Notes: generated from the sequence alone by a model not told the origin. A stretch of DNA of 64,000 nt from Acanthosepion pharaonis (GCA_903632075.3 CAHIKZ030002090.1:5330001-5394000); one strand, 5' to 3'. Counted from the stretch's first letter, positions 21,620 to 33,164 are shown. Numbers and translations are program-made.

Positions 21620-21656
21620 CGGCAAATGAAAACTAAGAGAAATAAAGCGAGCCAAA

Positions 21657-21704
<48 letters not shown>

Positions 21705-21780
21705 AAAGGAACCAAGTAGAAGGAAGGAAGGAAGGAAGGAAGGAAGGAAGGGGACCAAATAGAAAGAAAGAAACAATGAA
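21160..21780. repeat. Long (GAAA)n / (GAAAGAAATAG)n array
   Basis: About 620 bases of GAAA tetranucleotides. Recurring variant blocks (GAAATAGAAAAAAGAAAG, GAGAAAAAGAAAG) and a GGAA stretch at 21720-21750 give it higher-order structure. Several minus-strand Phe/Leu/Ser-rich frames of up to 254 codons cross it and are artefacts. Confidence 0.95.
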
Positions 21781-21844
21781 TAAATGAAGTATTTGAAATG
21801 GTTGATAGTAATTTCTTCTTGCAAAGTACAAACACAATATTATT

Positions 21845-22075
21845 GTCCAAAATGACATTTCTTTCTGATTACAAGAAGTGCCCTGATTAGATTACAGTTA
21901 TTGGAATTGCAAGCCATTGAAGATTTAGACTTAAACAGAAATTCCGAACTATGACTTATATATCAGGTTGATTCCTGTGCGTTTTATTTACACGTCAAGA
22001 ATATGAATATTTCGTTTATTAGATTGTCGAGTTCTTCTTCCCTTATAAGTCGATTAGTGTATGCGTGTCAAAGAG
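21845..22075 (+). repeat. Dispersed repeat R2, copy 1 (flanks a GAAA array)
   Basis: Matches 52600-52830: ATTGGAATTGCAAGCCATTGAAGATT, a CTTAAAC...AATTCC..AAC block, CAAGAATATGAATAT, and CCCTTATAAGTCGATT. Both copies lie immediately after a long GAAA array in the same orientation. Confidence 0.75.
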
Positions 22076-22560
22076 TATGAAGCTAGCCAGACCTAAAGAG
22101 GCTATCAGATTTCTTAGATTATGGTTACACTTAGAAATTCTACCACTTGAGTAAATCCATTGGGGAAGCATTCTCCTTTCAAAATAAAATATTTTGTAAA
22201 ATACATATGTTTAAAGACAGGATATTCAATAGAAATGCTTCAAAAATACTTTCTTTTCTTTTTAACTTTAGAATTCTTGAGAAACCATCTATTACATCCT
22301 TACTTTGACCCTCGAGTCGAAGGTAAAATAAAAAAATAAAAGGCCTATTTCTACCGTTTCGATTGCTAAAAGTCTATAGGCTGTCCATATTAGTGTGTGT
22401 GTGTGTGTTTTTGAGTGTCGCACTCTATAGCTTGTTTTTTGTAAACGTCCCTCCTATACAAAGCTTGAGAGCCCCTCAAGGAAAAGAATTACTAAGTGAC
22501 GTTGTTGTATGGACGTAATACGAGGAGAAAATACGTACAGATTATGAGAATATAGGTTTG
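22076..22560. other. No recognisable gene
   Basis: AT-rich. A short TG run at 22393-22410 is the only feature. Confidence 0.5.
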
Positions 22561-22662
<102 letters not shown>

Positions 22663-22704
22663 GATAGTAACCTTTCTTTCAAACAAGTTTCGTTGAATAT
22701 GACA

Positions 22705-23080
22705 GGCAAGAGGAACAGCCATATACGCGCATGATCACCGCAGTTAAGCAACATCGGTCCACCTCATTACTTAGATGGGTGACAGCTTGGAAATACCAGG
22801 TGCCCGTAAGTTTGGATATGCAGATGGTGTAATGGATAACGGCTCTGAATTGAAAGTCGGAGAGCCGAGTTCCAATTCCAGTCGGGTTCGTTATATTCAC
22901 TTACGTGTAAATAACATTGGGAAAGGCATGAATCCATCTCTCCCCACCCCAACTAGTTATGGGTAAATTAGTAAGATTTGTATCACTAAATCACTACTGT
23001 CTCTAACAATCTAGAATATTTTCCGGCTTTAAATAACCTGCAAAAGGTTGATAAGCCGTAAAAAACAAATCAATCAAGAA
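22705..23080 (+). mobile_element. Chimeric 5S rRNA/tRNA-headed SINE, copy B
   Basis: 5S-like head: GATCACCGCAGTTAAGCAAC, TTAGATGGGTGACAGCTTGG, AAATACCAGGTGC. The tRNA-like head from ~22825 has TGGTGTAATGGATAACGGC and GCCGAGTTCCAATTCCAG. The body includes TTGGGAAAGGCATGAATCC, TAAATTAGTAAGATTTGTAT and TAGAATATTTTCCGGC, ending AAAACAAATCAATCAAG. This is the clearest copy of the fused head. Confidence 0.85.
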
Positions 23081-23084
23081 TCAA

Positions 23085-24010
23085 CTAAACTAAATTTAAT
23101 AAGTACTTAAAACGCATCACTTTGAAGCAACAGAAAATAAAGTATAATTTGTCATGCTATATTTAAGGACCGAGTTATTTACCGTATTTGACGGTACACA
23201 AGACGCACGTGTCCATAAGTTGCACCCTAATTTCAGCAAGGCAAAGAAAAAAATTAGGAATTAGCAAAATTATTAGTAAATGACACAGGCTATATTTATG
23301 AGGTATTATTTTGATTAAACAAGCCGTGATTACAATATAACGAATAAATTAATAAGAAAAAAAAAGAAAACGAGCCTATAAAAACGTTATTATATCCAAA
23401 GGTAAGAAAACAAAATAAAAATCAAGCAATTATTACAATTAAGCAAAATAAGTACAGTTACCATTAAAATTCAGTCAAAATATTTTCCTTTATATGATCT
23501 GTACAACCTGCGTCTTGTAAACATCTTATTGGAATAATTAGTATATACAAATTCTGATTGTATTTATACCAATGCAACTGGAAGTTATCGCAAGAAAAAT
23601 ATTAATGAAACAGATATATTTTGACAAATATACAATTTGAATTAATTGCACATAATTTTAGTGAAACAAAGTACTAATATTTATACGTGATGAAATTAAT
23701 ATAATGATTATTATCAATGATAACATATTTAATCTGCATAATAGTTTTTTAAATAATGACAATAGGTATATAAAAGTGACTCTAAAGTCTAAGCTAATAG
23801 GAGTTGCCAGGTAGATAATTTTGGTCGACTATCGCGAATTTTAAATCTACATATGGCCCTTAAGACGCAGAGGAATTTTAAAAGATATTTATACGGTATG
23901 TGTTCCGAAAGTAGATTTGTCGTTATGGATAAAGATCTGTTTTGTTTATTTTCGCTAAGAGTGTATGGAAGGAAAACACCCAGCTTAATGACTAGTCGAG
24001 TATTTTGAAA
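23085..24010. other. No recognisable gene
   Basis: Very AT-rich, stops in every frame, no motif recognised. Confidence 0.5.
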
Positions 24011-24084
24011 CATTAATAAAATATATATATATATATATGGATTAAGTGAAAAAAATTCACAACTATCAATTACGTTAATCTTTT

Positions 24085-24145
24085 GTCTTGGCATTTCACC
24101 CCCTGAAGATGATCTTGGATGAGATTGAATGTATTTGGGAAATAA
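24085..24145 (+). ncRNA. Decayed hammerhead-like motif
   Basis: CCCCCTGAAGATGATCTTGG resembles the minus-strand motif at 12.3 kb over its core and first stem II strand. A partial second strand (AGATT) and GAA follow. Stems I and III are not convincing. Probable remnant of a Penelope-type arm. Confidence 0.3.
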
Positions 24146-24267
24146 ATTTAATAACCAAAGCTTCTTTCTTAATTAGTTTAATAACAAATCTAAAAAATGA
24201 TTAAAATAAAAATAAATAGATATAATATGTCTACATTATTCAATAATCATGCTTGGAGGAAGATATG

Positions 24268-24268
24268 G

Positions 24269-24325
<57 letters not shown>
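24268..24325. repeat. (TA)n microsatellite
   Basis: About 27 TA units. Confidence 0.95.
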
Positions 24326-24327
<2 letters not shown>

Positions 24328-24519
24328 GGATAAGAATAGGTAAGAATATAGGTTTCTTGTCTGAAGCCAGTGTTTGATGACATGGCCAGCTGCTCATCGC
24401 CTACGTCTCTCCAAACATATAACGCATGACTTCTTTCGAACAAATATAGTCGTCTTGTTATTATATTTCAATCTTGTTTCATCTTAATATATTTGTCTTG
24501 GATGATAGGGTGTTTTTAA

Positions 24520-24662
<143 letters not shown>

Positions 24663-24849
24663 GTGGTGGACTCTCCTGTCGTATTCGACGTATGAGGTTA
24701 AACAGCTCAGTTCCTAGGAGCCGACAGCCCAGACACCAGCACATAGATTTGATTATAGTGGTGAAGGCATTGTGCAGAAGCAACCAATATTTTTGACGGG
24801 CCAAATACAGAGACCTGGTGCACTTCATGCCACAAGGTCCCCAAACGAC

Positions 24850-24985
24850 CCTCCACAGGTTTTGAAATCAGAATTGTCCTTCTTCTAGACCAGTTGCTAT
24901 ACAGGCTATAGAACCCAGTCTGTCCTGCTATTTACCCATAGCTGTAGGGAGAAGATATTAATACCTTCTCCAATGATATATATAT
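24850..24985 (-). mobile_element. tRNA-derived SINE body fragment (family 2)
   Basis: It matches the non-head half of the 9.06-9.29 kb SINE: AAATCAGAATTGTCCTTCTTCTAGAC, GAACCCAGTCTGTCC, TATTTACCCATAGC. The tRNA head is replaced by a (TA)n run. Confidence 0.55.
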
Positions 24986-25035
24986 ATATATATGCAAATA
25001 TATATATACTACACTACACTAATATATATATATAA

Positions 25036-25093
<58 letters not shown>

Positions 25094-25129
25094 ATATATA
25101 TACTCACTAGACTGTATATATATATATAT

Positions 25130-25160
<31 letters not shown>

Positions 25161-25266
25161 TGTAGAAATGATCTAAATAAAGAGATATGTTCAACCATAT
25201 ATGTAAGCGATTACGTACACATACAGGTAAGCAAATAATTGTTTATTTAATCGATGGTAGACAGTA

Positions 25267-25330
<64 letters not shown>
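24975..25330. repeat. Series of (TA)n and (GA)n tracts
   Basis: TA runs at about 24977-24993, 25045-25089, 25117-25131 and 25269-25326, with GA at 25131-25160. Confidence 0.95.
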
Positions 25331-25331
<1 letters not shown>

Positions 25332-25544
25332 TTACGATTATAGTCGGTTTTAAATAAGTGTCGTAAAGTGTTATTTATTGATAATAATTATTGCTCAAGA
25401 TAATTTCTGGACACATTTTTTAAGATTGTAAAGTCCGAGAGTCACTCAAAGTAGAGAGTTACTAAATAAGGTTGAAAAGGCAGGGGGTATATTATGATGA
25501 TATATACAGGCTAGATGTTCGGTTGACTCTCAAATTGAAGTGAT

Positions 25545-25780
25545 TTTAATAGTAGTGGTCAAGGAAGCATCGTTGCAGGAGTCCGTTCCCCAAAATCAAA
25601 ATTTGGGGAAAGAAGCTGTCTGAATGTAACTTTCTCCTTACCATAGGAATACGAAGCGAATGAGGATGATTTGACGCAGTGTACGTGATATGGCGATTCC
25701 TGCCGTGAAGTCGTCCTGTAGTGGTGGAAAACTACATTTGCCATAGTACTCCATCTTAGCCTGAGCTGACTCATGTTGCG
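25545..25780 (-). pseudogene. Jockey/CR1-like LINE fragment
   Basis: The minus-strand frame of 71 codons contains RQESPYHVHCVKSS and KEKVTFRQLLSPN, parallel to ENMPCHVDSCTSS and KEEVPLRQLLPQN at 18.15-18.24 kb. Same region of the same LINE family in opposite orientation. Confidence 0.6.
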
Positions 25781-25889
25781 ATAATATTAACTATGTCATT
25801 GGATGTTGTTATTATATAAAAAATCTGCTTCATTCCTTATTTAGTGATCACGTACGTCACGACCTGTAACAGCTTACCTGCCCTATGTT

Positions 25890-26145
25890 AACAAATTTCA
25901 GATAAATAATTGGGCATTCCTGTTTGCGAATATAGGCGGGAGAAAGATATACCAAAGTCGCTGTTTGGGTTTAAGGAAAAGTCGAGAAAAGAAAGAAAGA
26001 AAGAAAGACCGTGATAACACTCTCATGTATTTAAAGTCTGCTTCAGTGAAATGAAAAACTTGCCAATTTCAAATCTTTTTATTTGTACCCTCTTGCTTCT
26101 TTAAATAATACCTGTGTTCATACTTATGAGTCTTATTGCAACATT
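25890..26145 (+). repeat. Dispersed repeat R1, copy 1
   Basis: Flanks and core match 26883-27150: ATAAAYAATKGRCCATTCYTGTTTGC-like start, a GAAA tract, ACTCTCATGTATT, GTTTCAGTGAAATG-like sequence and TTGTACCCTCTTGCTTCTTTAAATAAT. Confidence 0.8.
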
Positions 26146-26497
26146 TTGTTAAAGTTGTTAAGCTCAACTATATACCGATGCAGTACAGGAATTTCTACTG
26201 GTATTTTATTGTCGTAGAACTCGTAATATGTTTACTTAATGATTAACTTAACAATTATGATTTATCAGAAAATTCAAATAGGAAATCCGTAAAATTTTCA
26301 TGGGTACTAATTGAGAAGATAAATGCATAAAAACTGCAGCATAGCTTTTAGTCATATGCTTTTTTGCTGTAACAGATATTAACCACTTTTATAAGAGGAT
26401 ACTGAAAAGTTCTTTGCCTGAGCAAGAAGCCCTTCCAAAAAAAAAAAAAAAAAACTTTCTAATGGTCAGATTTTAAAGAAGCGAGCCGGATTCAGAA

Positions 26498-26801
26498 CAT
26501 TATTATTATTATTAGTGTTGTTGTTGTTGTTATTATTATTTCCTTTGATTCTGGTGTTTCCACATTTCTTTCCGGGTTCCGCCCAGGGACCTAAGATTAG
26601 AGATGGCATCATGACACTTTCCACTGACAAAAAAAATTCCATAGATAAAGCCCTTCATAAAGTGTGGGCTGTACTTGTCAGAACACTTTTTTGTATCTCT
26701 TTGAGACATGGACTTCCAGGAATCCCTTCAATTAGTCTACTGGAATCTTTTCCAGCCATTCCTAGGGCTCCAACTACAACAGGGATCGTTGACGTTCCCA
26801 T

Positions 26802-26838
<37 letters not shown>
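26498..26838 (-). pseudogene. LINE 3' end with (AAT)n tail, second copy
   Basis: Minus strand: IPVVVGALGMAGKDSS, LIEGIPGSPCLKEIQKSVL, TSTAHTL, then a stop and ALSMEFF. The 3' tail of AAT/AAC triplets is at 26498-26540 and another (ATT)n run bounds the other side (26803-26837). About 270 bp remain of the element whose longer copy is at 14.2-14.9 kb. Confidence 0.8.
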
Positions 26839-26839
<1 letters not shown>

Positions 26840-26882
26840 CTTGATCCGTCGATCCTTAGATCGTACGTTACTCCTTATCATT

Positions 26883-26967
26883 AATTCAAATAAACAATGG
26901 ACCATTCTTGTTTGCTTGTGATGATAGAAGAAAATATATATCGAAGGCGTTTCTTAGTTTTAGGGAA

Positions 26968-27019
<52 letters not shown>

Positions 27020-27150
27020 AAAAGAAAGAAAGAAAGAGGAAACGATAATACTCTCATGTGTTCAATGTTTGTTTCAGTGAAATGGAAATCTTTCCATTTG
27101 TACCCTCTTACTTCTTTAAATAATGATCTGCATTCATACATAGGATTATT
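26883..27150 (+). repeat. Dispersed repeat R1, copy 2, with expanded (GAAA)n
   Basis: Same unit as 25890-26145, but the internal GAAA tract has expanded to about 70 bases. Confidence 0.8.
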
Positions 27151-28120
27151 ATTGTAAAAAAAAAACAATATATTAATACTAACTTTCAAGTAATAACCAA
27201 TCGTGACAGAAGATGATTTATTAGCAATTTTCTCAAGCTGCAGAAAGACGAGATTATTTACTCATAGAGTAAATAAGAAAAACATGCCTTAAATAAATCA
27301 TTCTGGCATTTTGTTAATGCGACATGTGACTTTTTCAAGTGCTTATCTTCGCTATATCCATTTATACGATTATGCTATGCTCCAAAAATATTCGTAACTT
27401 ATTTCTAGCGAAGAAAATATCACGTTTATTGCCACAATGATCGTTGCCAATAAACTGCTTTAAAATAAACACTATTCATTTGAAACAATTACGCAGTGGC
27501 ATTTGCCGAACGGTGAAAAGGTTTATTTTAGCTTCTCTTAATTGTTTTGATCACGATTTCTTAACAAAATTAGGTTAGTGTCTTCCTTGATATTGTCTTT
27601 CCTTACATTCACTTGTCGATATTCATAATGAATAAGTTTAATTTAGTCTGGCACAACGCGAGCATTGTAGAATGCCCCAGGATTACTGAGTTGCTAAATA
27701 AGCTTTCTTACTATTATTCTACGGCTCAAAGTGCTAGGAATGAGCAACCCCTTCTAAGACTCGAAGGGAGTATGATCTCCTAAATTAACCAGCTCTTGTA
27801 ATATGTTATACAGATTAGAACTTATTAACGAAGTGTTAATTGGATGCCACACACTATATACACAGCACATCAATTTCAATAAGACTCGATCCTCAAACAG
27901 AAATCAATAGTTACCAGTCTAATTTTCTATATGCACGTACAGACGTCTCTAGAAGCTAAGGCTAAAACCAAGAGTAGTCATTCAGAGCTATTTAATGTTT
28001 AAATACTCCATTTAAAATGCAATACTTGGTCAACAAGTCACGTGTTTCAATAGTCACGTGTTCCAATAATTTTGCTCACTTGAAAAATGGGTTCAAACAA
28101 ATGTGCTATGCCCTAATCTA
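27151..28120. other. No recognisable gene
   Basis: AT-rich sequence with no supported feature on either strand. Confidence 0.5.
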
Positions 28121-28123
28121 TTT

Positions 28124-28124
<1 letters not shown>

Positions 28125-28190
<66 letters not shown>

Positions 28191-28192
28191 AA
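28125..28192. repeat. (TA)n-(TG)n microsatellite
   Basis: About 48 bases of TA, then TG. Confidence 0.95.
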
Positions 28193-28319
28193 ATACAATG
28201 AAATAAATGCTGAAAGTCTGAACTCTTGTCTTGTCTTCATCTTTATATCTTAAACCCAAATATGTTTAGTGAACAAAAAAGCAGAAAAGAATTGGCCTTA
28301 CGGTTTCAATACAAATGTC

Positions 28320-28565
28320 CAAAATACACAATATATTTTGCGTACACGGTGAGGAAAGAAGGTTAGGAGAATTTAATACACGCAGGATGCAAGAAAGATA
28401 AGGGAAGCAGAGGAAACAGTGAATAATTTACCCAACAAGTTTGAGTAAATGGATAGCAGAATAAGTACTTCAAAAAGAGAAAGCGAATGCAAAAGGGCAA
28501 ATCTTGTTGAGAGCAACAAAAGACAAAAGGTTGTGGAGAACCATGATCACTCAAATACTAAGGAT
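28320..28565 (+). pseudogene. RTE-like LINE, extreme C-terminus
   Basis: In + strand frames, ISTSKRESECKRANLVESNK and KRQKVVENHDHS are an off-frame reading of the conserved tail (RATKD..LWR.MI) seen in related copies near 47.95 and 57.27 kb. Short and decayed. Confidence 0.5.
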
Positions 28566-28594
28566 ACATATCTCTTTTTCTCTCTCTTCTTCCA

Positions 28595-28604
28595 TGATTT
28601 GCTA

Positions 28605-28655
<51 letters not shown>

Positions 28656-28981
28656 CTTTCTCTTCACCGTGAAACGCTAATTATTTTTAAAGTGTTATCT
28701 TTTCTCAATTTTACATTTTTACAGTCTCTAAATTATTCCCCACTCTCTGTCTCTCTCCTCCACCTATCTCTCTCTTCTTTTTTCCTCCTACTTATCCCTC
28801 ACTCCCCCTCGCTCTCTCTTTCCCTATTTTCTATTCCTCGCTAAGTTTACACCTTTTTACCACATACTTTTATCTCACCCCTCTCCTTTCCCCTTCTCTC
28901 AATCTCCATTCCCTTTTCTATATTATCTGCTCTCCCTCTCTCTTTTCTCGCATACTTCTATCTACCTACCTCTTTATTCCT

Positions 28982-29018
<37 letters not shown>

Positions 29019-29040
29019 GTCTGTCTTTCTTGTATTATTT
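28595..29040. repeat. Pyrimidine-rich low-complexity region
   Basis: (CT)n, (CTAT)n and CTCTCTAT stretches on the + strand, with a 29000-29025 (CTCTCTAT)n run. Confidence 0.9.
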
Positions 29041-29434
29041 TTTTCGTTTTCCTCTTCTCAATTCATTTTTAACGCCCCATTTACTGCCCAATTAGAAACT
29101 TTAAGCAATTCATATCATTCGAAAAGAAGGTAGCGTAAATGTCCTGCCAAAGTTAATCCGCAGAGTTCGAATCTTGGGTGGAGCTGTTTATGTCTTTTTT
29201 ATTGACGTCACGTTACTGACATGCAACAATGGCTGAGTGAAGAAATCCCTTTGTCATCACTTGAATGGGTAAACTAATATCCCCTAACATCATTACATAT
29301 CTGGACAGTGAAAGATATTTTTTTTTTTTTTTGCCAACGCTATAATCAAGTTCAATTCATCTTCTTTAATAGGTTTAACTGGCTGTCTCCTCAAATGGAA
29401 GTATATATTTAGGATATTGACAATTTTTTTTGTC

Positions 29435-29459
29435 AGGATAGATAGATAGATAGATGAAT

Positions 29460-29494
<35 letters not shown>

Positions 29495-29576
29495 GAGGCG
29501 CTGAAGAGTTGTCGCGTCAAACAAAAAAATTCTTATACTTAATCATTTTAATCGGATAGACAACTTTCACCCCGAC

Positions 29577-29636
<60 letters not shown>

Positions 29637-29650
29637 TATATATAGATATA
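29435..29650. repeat. (GATA)n and (TA)n tracts
   Basis: GATA/GATGAATGATA units at 29439-29494 and a TA run at 29580-29626. Confidence 0.95.
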
Positions 29651-29694
29651 TATTTATGTATGTGTGTGTGTGGTATAAGAATGATAATTGGTAA

Positions 29695-29765
29695 AAACTT
29701 TTTGCTGACACGTTTCGTCTTCCGACTTCAAATGCTATCCACAGTTAATTGTCGAAACCTCCTGA
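29695..29765 (-). ncRNA. Decayed hammerhead-like motif
   Basis: Minus strand: TTTGAAG, then GTC-GGAA-GAC hairpin, GAAACGTGTCAGC. The CTGA part of the core is lost. It resembles the other Penelope-arm motifs in the window. Confidence 0.3.
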
Positions 29766-30009
29766 AGAGTGGAGTGAACAATAACAAAATGGCGTTGAAT
29801 ATAACATAAACCAAGTGACACATTTCATTTGTATTAATCTATATATTATTATATTTTATTTGTATTAATATATATATGTGTGTGTGTGTGCGCGCGTGCG
29901 TGTGTATTAATAAATATACATATCTCGTCATCGTTAGTATGTCTCGGAGTTTCATGCACAATGTTATCTTCAGTACTATTTTATAAACACCAGCACTCAA
30001 TATATGATA

Positions 30010-30019
30010 TTATATATAT

Positions 30020-30075
<56 letters not shown>
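30010..30075. repeat. (TA)n-(GATA)n microsatellite
   Basis: About 13 GATA units after a short TA run. Confidence 0.95.
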
Positions 30076-30077
<2 letters not shown>

Positions 30078-30228
30078 TTAGTGGAAAATATACACATACA
30101 TATACAATCATATATCTAAAATGTATAAATATATATAAATACATACACATACATATATATTTGTATAAAAAATAATTCCAAGAGGATAGAATCCAGGTAG
30201 AGCTCAATGTCCAGAACAAAGTAAGGAT

Positions 30229-30290
30229 ATAATAAAAAGGCTTAAACACTAATATTCCATGGAATATTAGTGTTTAAGACTTTTTATTAT
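30229..30290. repeat. 62 bp near-perfect palindrome
   Basis: 31-base arms with one mismatch meet at CCATGG with no loop. Shared arm content includes TTAAACACTAATATTCCA. A (TA)n tract follows at once. Confidence 0.9.
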
Positions 30291-30330
30291 ATATATATAT
30301 ATTCGTTTTTATTATTATTTCTTTTATATC

Positions 30331-30545
30331 TGATTGAATAAATTACAAACATTATGTCTACTAATTTTTATCATAAAACTTTCATATTCATCAATATGTT
30401 TCCGTATATTACAATTGAATAATTGTCAATTGTAACATACGGAAAAAATATTCAGTTCTAACATACGGCAAAATATTCGTGAATATGAAAGTTTTATGTC
30501 ATAAAAAGCAGACGTAAAGTTTTTAATTTATTCAATCATACATGC
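30331..30545. repeat. Foldback element with TGATTGAATAAATTA ends
   Basis: TGATTGAATAAATTA at the left is matched by its reverse complement at the right (30524-30538). Internal arms also pair: CATAAAACTTTCATATTCA with TGAATATGAAAGTTTTATG, and ATGTTTCCGTATATTACAATTG with CAATTGTAACATACGG. A CATACGG block is duplicated in the right half. Confidence 0.85.
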
Positions 30546-30564
30546 CTAAAAAAAACTAATTTAC

Positions 30565-30567
30565 ATA

Positions 30568-30615
<48 letters not shown>

Positions 30616-30616
30616 A
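30565..30616. repeat. (TA)n microsatellite
   Basis: About 24 TA units between two foldback elements. Confidence 0.95.
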
Positions 30617-30624
30617 GAATAATC

Positions 30625-30759
30625 ACATAGAATTAATCAAGTATCAATGCGATTATTGACGACATCCATCGTTAGAAAACATAATATATGCATTAAAATC
30701 CTGTTCATCCATAGTGCATATTATGTTTTCTATTCATTGATATATGATTAATTCTATGT

Positions 30760-30764
<5 letters not shown>
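30625..30764. repeat. Foldback element between two (TA)n tracts
   Basis: CACATAGAATTAATCA and its reverse complement TGATTAATTCTATGTG form the ends. Inner arms AGAAAACATAATATATGCA / TGCATATTATGTTTTCT pair as well. Confidence 0.85.
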
Positions 30765-30834
<70 letters not shown>

Positions 30835-30893
30835 TTTTTCGAATTGCATCTACTCCTCAGGAGTCTTGATTGTAAAATAGGATGGCTTAAAAA

Positions 30894-30959
<66 letters not shown>

Positions 30960-30960
30960 C
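30765..30960. repeat. (TA)n and (TG)n tracts
   Basis: TA at 30765-30830 and TG at 30895-30958. The ~60 base spacer contains, on the minus strand, CTCCTGAGGAGTAGATGC...TTCGAAAAAC, a very weak hammerhead-like echo. Confidence 0.9.
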
Positions 30961-30999
30961 CACTAAATACACTTTCTTGCATATTTGATGATATCATTT

Positions 31000-31075
31000 C
31001 TCCGTCTCCTTTCCGCCACTTTGGACGTCTTCAGGGAGTAATGTTGTCTTCAATCGTGACAAGGGCTTGCTCTTT
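31000..31075 (-). ncRNA. Decayed hammerhead-like motif
   Basis: Minus strand: TCCCTGAAGACGTCC, then GGCGGAAAGGAG. The CTGAAGA core and GAAA are spaced as in the other copies, but stem II is imperfect. Confidence 0.3.
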
Positions 31076-31079
31076 CTCT

Positions 31080-32525
31080 CGCTCGTATCGATACCTTTTG
31101 AAATTTTAAAATTTGAAATTTTCCTCATGACACGTGATATAACGTCATCTTTTAAAGATAAAATTTTTAACGCATCAATTAGTACGACAGCCGAAAACAT
31201 CTGCGGAAAAAAAAACAATAATGTAAACATTTATCCGAATGAAGCACAAAGTCCATAAATCTTAACAGCTCCTCTGAAATATTTCTGACAGAAAATAGAG
31301 ATAACAGTCCTTCGATTCATATGAGCATTTTATGAATCAAACATAATTTGATAGAGTTTAACAAGATAACAAGATAGAATATATTATACAATACATTGTA
31401 TCTTGGTTTTGGAATAAATTTCGGCTGTATCAATAAGAATAATACTCTACGGGCAGGGCAGACGTAGTTGTTACAACGCCTTGAGTGTCATGGAAGAGAA
31501 TTGAACTAGAATAGACTTTCTCGCTAAACAGCGTCCTGTATTTATTACATGAAGCTAACCTTGCAAAGTTAAGACGTTCACCTTCTGTAATATCGGTTGC
31601 GCAGGCGAAGAAAAGAAGTTAGAAACTGGGTTTATGTAATTAACCCCAAATTCCTCCTTCATTAACTATTTATTCTAATCTAAGGTTTCTTCGTCTAATA
31701 ACTAATAATCATTCGACGACGCATTCGCCACTTACGTCGAACGATGGCGAATTGCTAACTTATTCCGAAGACAGAGGTCTAGAGTTTACGCGCCTCACTT
31801 GGGGGAAGATTAATGAAGAAACCGGATATTCAGTTTGACAATAAATTAAACAGGCTTGTTAACGTGATTTGAATGTCGCTTGATAGAATCATCTTCATAA
31901 TGGATATTTCTGTAAAATGTTACTGCTAAATCCAACTATATCAGTGTAGTAATAAGAAGAAGATTATGCTGCAAGGATAGAGCCTTGAAAATGACAAGGT
32001 TCGTCTATCGTCCGCTTTACACTCCAACCCGGTCTTTATAAATAATTCAAATAATGATAATTCCTCATGCTAGAAATCTTGACAGAAGATACCTGTATGA
32101 ATAAAATAATAATAATTATTATTATAGCACTTATTGTTACACGAGAAATAATATAATTCAACGTATGGCAAAGCAAAGAGCACTTCTGCTAATAAATTGC
32201 TCAATAGTTTTCTAGAGCAATAATTATTGGATCAAAAATATTAAATGTTCACGATACTTATCGAAGATCGATTCAGAGTTTCGCAATTTATGAGATTCAT
32301 TCTTCTCTTGGTCCCCGAGTCAAATTTTCAATATATTTCATGAAATAAATGATTAGCTATACAAAGTAGATGTATAGTGAAGACACTTTTAAAGATACTT
32401 GTATATGCAAAAAGATCGCTTAGGTTTTCCACTATTTGGGGCTGGCACACGACAAGGTTAAACTCGATAAAACTTTTTAAAAGTGAGAAAAAGATAGACG
32501 CCATTGCTAGTATATTGATTTCTTG
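31080..32525. other. No recognisable gene
   Basis: AT-rich with no sustained frame. Short ATT/AATAAT stretches near 32105-32130. Confidence 0.5.
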
Positions 32526-32529
32526 ACTC

Positions 32530-33160
32530 CTCCCGCCATCCTTCTCTTTACAAGAATCTGATCAGACTAAAAACTGTGACATTGCTGCTCTATCTGGGAA
32601 CGAGGGAAAATGGAAATAGTTGGAGAGATGGAGAAGATACCGCTCCAGAAATTACCCGACTTGTCCTGTCATGCTTTCTCTTTACTACAAGAGCCAGATC
32701 AGACAAAAAATCGGGGCATTGCTGCCACATCTAGGATGGAGTTGTCCAATCCTCACGTTCTAGTCTTGACAGAGTTTAAAAAAATAAAATAAAATAAGAC
32801 GTTTACATGATCTTGTGGGCGATGCAAGTCTACAATCACTCTCCCACAGAGAAAGTCGTTGCAAGCCTCTCGTTACTCTATTACGATTTCCATGAAAAAT
32901 GTTATGAGGAGGTCCATTTTCTAGTTCCACCAGTTCTGCCATTTAAGGCAAAGACCCGTTTACCGCGTCAACATTTGTGAACTCTGTCAAGGCTGGAAAG
33001 GGTAGAATGGGCAGAGCCATACGAGATACATTCTTCCAAAACACCATAAATACAACGCGGTAATTTAAGACCAAAAAAGGTAATTTTGCCTTTGACGGTA
33101 CAATAATTTAGACTTAGGATTTTGGGAATGCAGCCTCTTTTGTTGTCAACCACTCACTGC
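32530..33160. pseudogene. Two jockey/CR1-like LINE fragments in opposite orientation
   Basis: + strand from about 32690: ARSDKKSGHCCHI, then QSSRSSLDRV, then SLSLLYYDFHEKCYEEVHFLVPP, the connection and C-terminal region of the 19.5 kb family. On the minus strand 33153-32968 the frame reads SAHSTLSSLDRVHKC, the same Asp-Arg-Val landmark in the opposite direction. The two pieces meet near 32960. Confidence 0.6.
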
Positions 33161-33164
33161 AAAT

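Noticed and set aside
21086..21858. Overlapping minus-strand open frames up to 254 codons, Phe/Leu/Ser-rich
   Set aside because: They are the translated complement of a (GAAA)n microsatellite; all three frames stay open for that reason alone.
22825..22895. Possible tRNA genes at SINE heads (also 9.2, 17.5, 37.6 kb)
   Set aside because: They lack a complete cloverleaf with paired acceptor ends and are attached to SINE bodies.
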